Assembly: GCA_038240295.1 (NCBI GenBank)
Contig: JBBSDW010000144.1
Coordinates: 1-8,296 of the forward strand
Direction of reading: 5' to 3'
DNA length: 8,296 nt
Source: JABDDM01 sp038240295
GTDB lineage: Bacteria > Bacteroidota > Ignavibacteria > Palsa-1295
Position numbers and translations under genes: made by a program. Below, piece after piece: positions 6,950 through 8,296 of this stretch. The stretch's first letter is position 1. Each line of letters starts with the position of its first letter. The notes under the pieces were generated by a model. That model ran no database searches. It was not told the origin of the DNA and worked only from the letters and a program-made list of their open reading frames with translations.

Positions 6950-8296
6950 TCAGTCAGCGAGCGTACCGACAAGATCGAATTCGTAAGCGTCGTTTATCAC
7001 GACGGGATAGATCTCTCCGATCGTTAACTTCGTATCGCACTCGACCAGGACTTCGTTATCGACCTCGGGTGCATCCTGCTCCGTTCGGCCAACCCATTGA
7101 TGCGTCAAGCCAATATCTTCGATTCGCTCGATCACGACGGGGATAGTTTGACCGATCTTCGACTGATTATGTTCGAGCGAAATTTCCTGCTGGATCTCCA
7201 TCAATCGGGATTGGCGAGATTGCTTCTCTTCGCTCGTGATTGGATCGCCAAGTTCGTCCGCCGTCGTGCCGTCTTCCTGCGAATACGTGAACACGCCCAG
7301 TCGCTCGAATCGCATGGTCGCAACGAACTCTTCAAGCTCGTTAAACTCTTTTTCGCCTTCTGTCGGATAGCCGGTGATTAGCGTTGTTCGAAGCGCGATT
7401 CCTGGCACTGCCTGACGGATCTCACCAATAAGATCTTCGGTCGCCCGACGTGTGATGCCACGCCGCATTGAGCGAAGCACTTCCGTCGAAGCGTGTTGAA
7501 CTGGAATATCGAGATAGCGCGCGATCTTCTCCTCGCCTGCCATGATCGGCAGAATATCTCTCGGGAATTTCGCGGGATAGGCGTACATCAGTCTGATCCA
7601 GCGAAGCGATTCGATCTTGACGAGACGTTGAAGCAGCTTAGCAAGTGCGCGCGATTCGTAGCGATCGAGACCGTAATAGGTAAGATCCTGAGCGATGAGA
7701 ATGATCTCTTTCACACCCTGCCCTGCCAGCATCATCACTTCAAATTCGATCTCCTCGATCGACCGCGAACGGTGACCTCCGCGCATGATTGGGATCGCGC
7801 AAAACGAGCATGGGTTATCACAGCCTTCGGAAATCTTGATATAGGCAAAATGCTTCGGCGTTGTCAGGATGCGTTCGCCAAGCAAGTCGTACTTCAGATC
7901 GGGCGCGCCGATTTCTTGTTTCGAGACTGTTCTAAGAATATTCTCGAAATCCTGAGTACCGAAAAAACCATCGACCTCGGGCATCTCGGCCGCGAGTTCT
8001 GTCCGATACCGCTCCGAAAGACAGCCGCTGACATAGACCTCGCGGACCTTGCCTTCTTTCTTTAACTCAAGCGCTTCGAGGATCGCATTGATCGACTGTT
8101 GCTTTGCATTGTCGATGAAGCCGCAGGTGTTCAGAATGATCACATCCGACTTTTCAGGGTTCTCAGTCAGCTTTGCACCCGTATGCCGCAGACCACCCAT
8201 CAGCACTTCGGAATCAACGGTATTTTTTTCGCAGCCAAGCGTGATCACCGAAACACGGTCCGGTTTCGTCGCTGATTTCTTCTGAGTTGTGGCGGT
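6950..8296 (-). CDS. rimO: Ribosomal protein S12 methylthiotransferase RimO, start outside the window
   Basis: This radical-SAM enzyme adds a methylthio group to the conserved aspartate of ribosomal protein S12, using two [4Fe-4S] clusters. Counting from the GTG at 8248 as residue 1, the N-terminal MTTase domain has its three cluster cysteines at 6 (ITLGCEKN), 42 (NTCGFID) and 76 (SGCLSERY). The radical-SAM CxxxCxxC is at 143, 147 and 150 (EGCDNPCSFCAIP). The TRAM domain occupies about 366-430 (IPVVIERIED to FDLVGTL). NTCGFID, IAQDLTYYGLD and the overall length point to RimO rather than MiaB or MtaB. The frame stays open for 16 more codons to the right edge (TATTQKKSATKPDRVS precedes VITLGC). 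RimO proteins usually carry a short N-terminal extension before this strand, so the true start most likely lies beyond the window rather than at the GTG. It is the most upstream gene seen of the putative operon. Confidence 0.95.
   Translation of the reverse strand, partial: TATTQKKSATKPDRVSVITLGCEKNTVDSEVLMGGLRHTGAKLTENPEKSDVIILNTCGFIDNAKQQSINAILEALELKKEGKVREVYVSGCLSERYRTELAAEMPEVDGFFGTQDFENILRTVSKQEIGAPDLKYDLLGERILTTPKHFAYIKISEGCDNPCSFCAIPIMRGGHRSRSIEEIEFEVMMLAGQGVKEIILIAQDLTYYGLDRYESRALAKLLQRLVKIESLRWIRLMYAYPAKFPRDILPIMAGEEKIARYLDIPVQHASTEVLRSMRRGITRRATEDLIGEIRQAVPGIALRTTLITGYPTEGEKEFNELEEFVATMRFERLGVFTYSQEDGTTADELGDPITSEEKQSRQSRLMEIQQEISLEHNQSKIGQTIPVVIERIEDIGLTHQWVGRTEQDAPEVDNEVLVECDTKLTIGEIYPVVINDAYEFDLVGTLAD

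Noticed and set aside
1..8296. Frequent GATCG/TTCGA words as a possible HIP1-like or uptake-type repeated motif
   Set aside because: They fall in coding frames as GAT, CGA, TCG and ATC codons and look like codon preference. I saw no fixed longer consensus, and I could not compute enrichment.

Overview
The window is a stretch of bacterial chromosome with every supported gene on the minus strand. Seven genes, read right to left, fill it almost completely: rimO (start beyond the right edge), a GWxTD-domain secreted protein, a degenerate glycerate-kinase-like protein, a secreted protein with a YfiM/DUF2279-like tail, a probable lipoprotein, a secreted protein paralogous to the C-terminal half of that lipoprotein, and an AddB-type helicase/nuclease subunit that runs off the left edge. 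Junctions are 15 nt, 1 nt, a 4-nt ATGA overlap, 73 nt (22 nt if a TTG start is used), a 16-nt overlap and a 1-nt TGATG overlap. This looks like one operon. No promoter, terminator, RNA gene, mobile element or CRISPR array was seen, and no stretch over 300 bases lacks a gene.

Organism: probably the Bacteroidota/Chlorobiota/Ignavibacteria/Kapabacteria side of the tree. The RimO reads like Bacteroidota RimO (VITLGC, NTCGFIDNAK, IAQDLTYYGLD). The GWxTD domain is, to my recollection, typical of Ignavibacteria/Chlorobi relatives and Acidobacteria. Base composition looks roughly balanced (not counted). A Kapabacteria-like or Ignavibacteria-like genome is my best guess; this is inference, not a database result.

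Region by region: 6950-8296 encodes ribosomal protein S12 methylthiotransferase. 5507-6934 encodes the exported GWxTD protein, probably from a TTG codon with a good ribosome binding site. 4366-5505 encodes a protein of glycerate-kinase size and layout that keeps one signature and has lost others. 2102-4369 is a block of three small exported proteins of unknown function. 1-2102 is a 700-codon open frame with no stop inside the window, recognisable as the N-terminal and helicase-like part of an AddB-family protein.

How they work together is not clear. The outer genes are housekeeping (ribosome modification, double-strand break processing). The inner five are poorly characterised: four have export signals and one looks like a pseudoenzyme. 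The most interesting points are the degenerate kinase, the duplicated C-terminal domain in the two adjacent exported proteins, and the pseudopilin-like domain carried on a lipoprotein rather than a prepilin.
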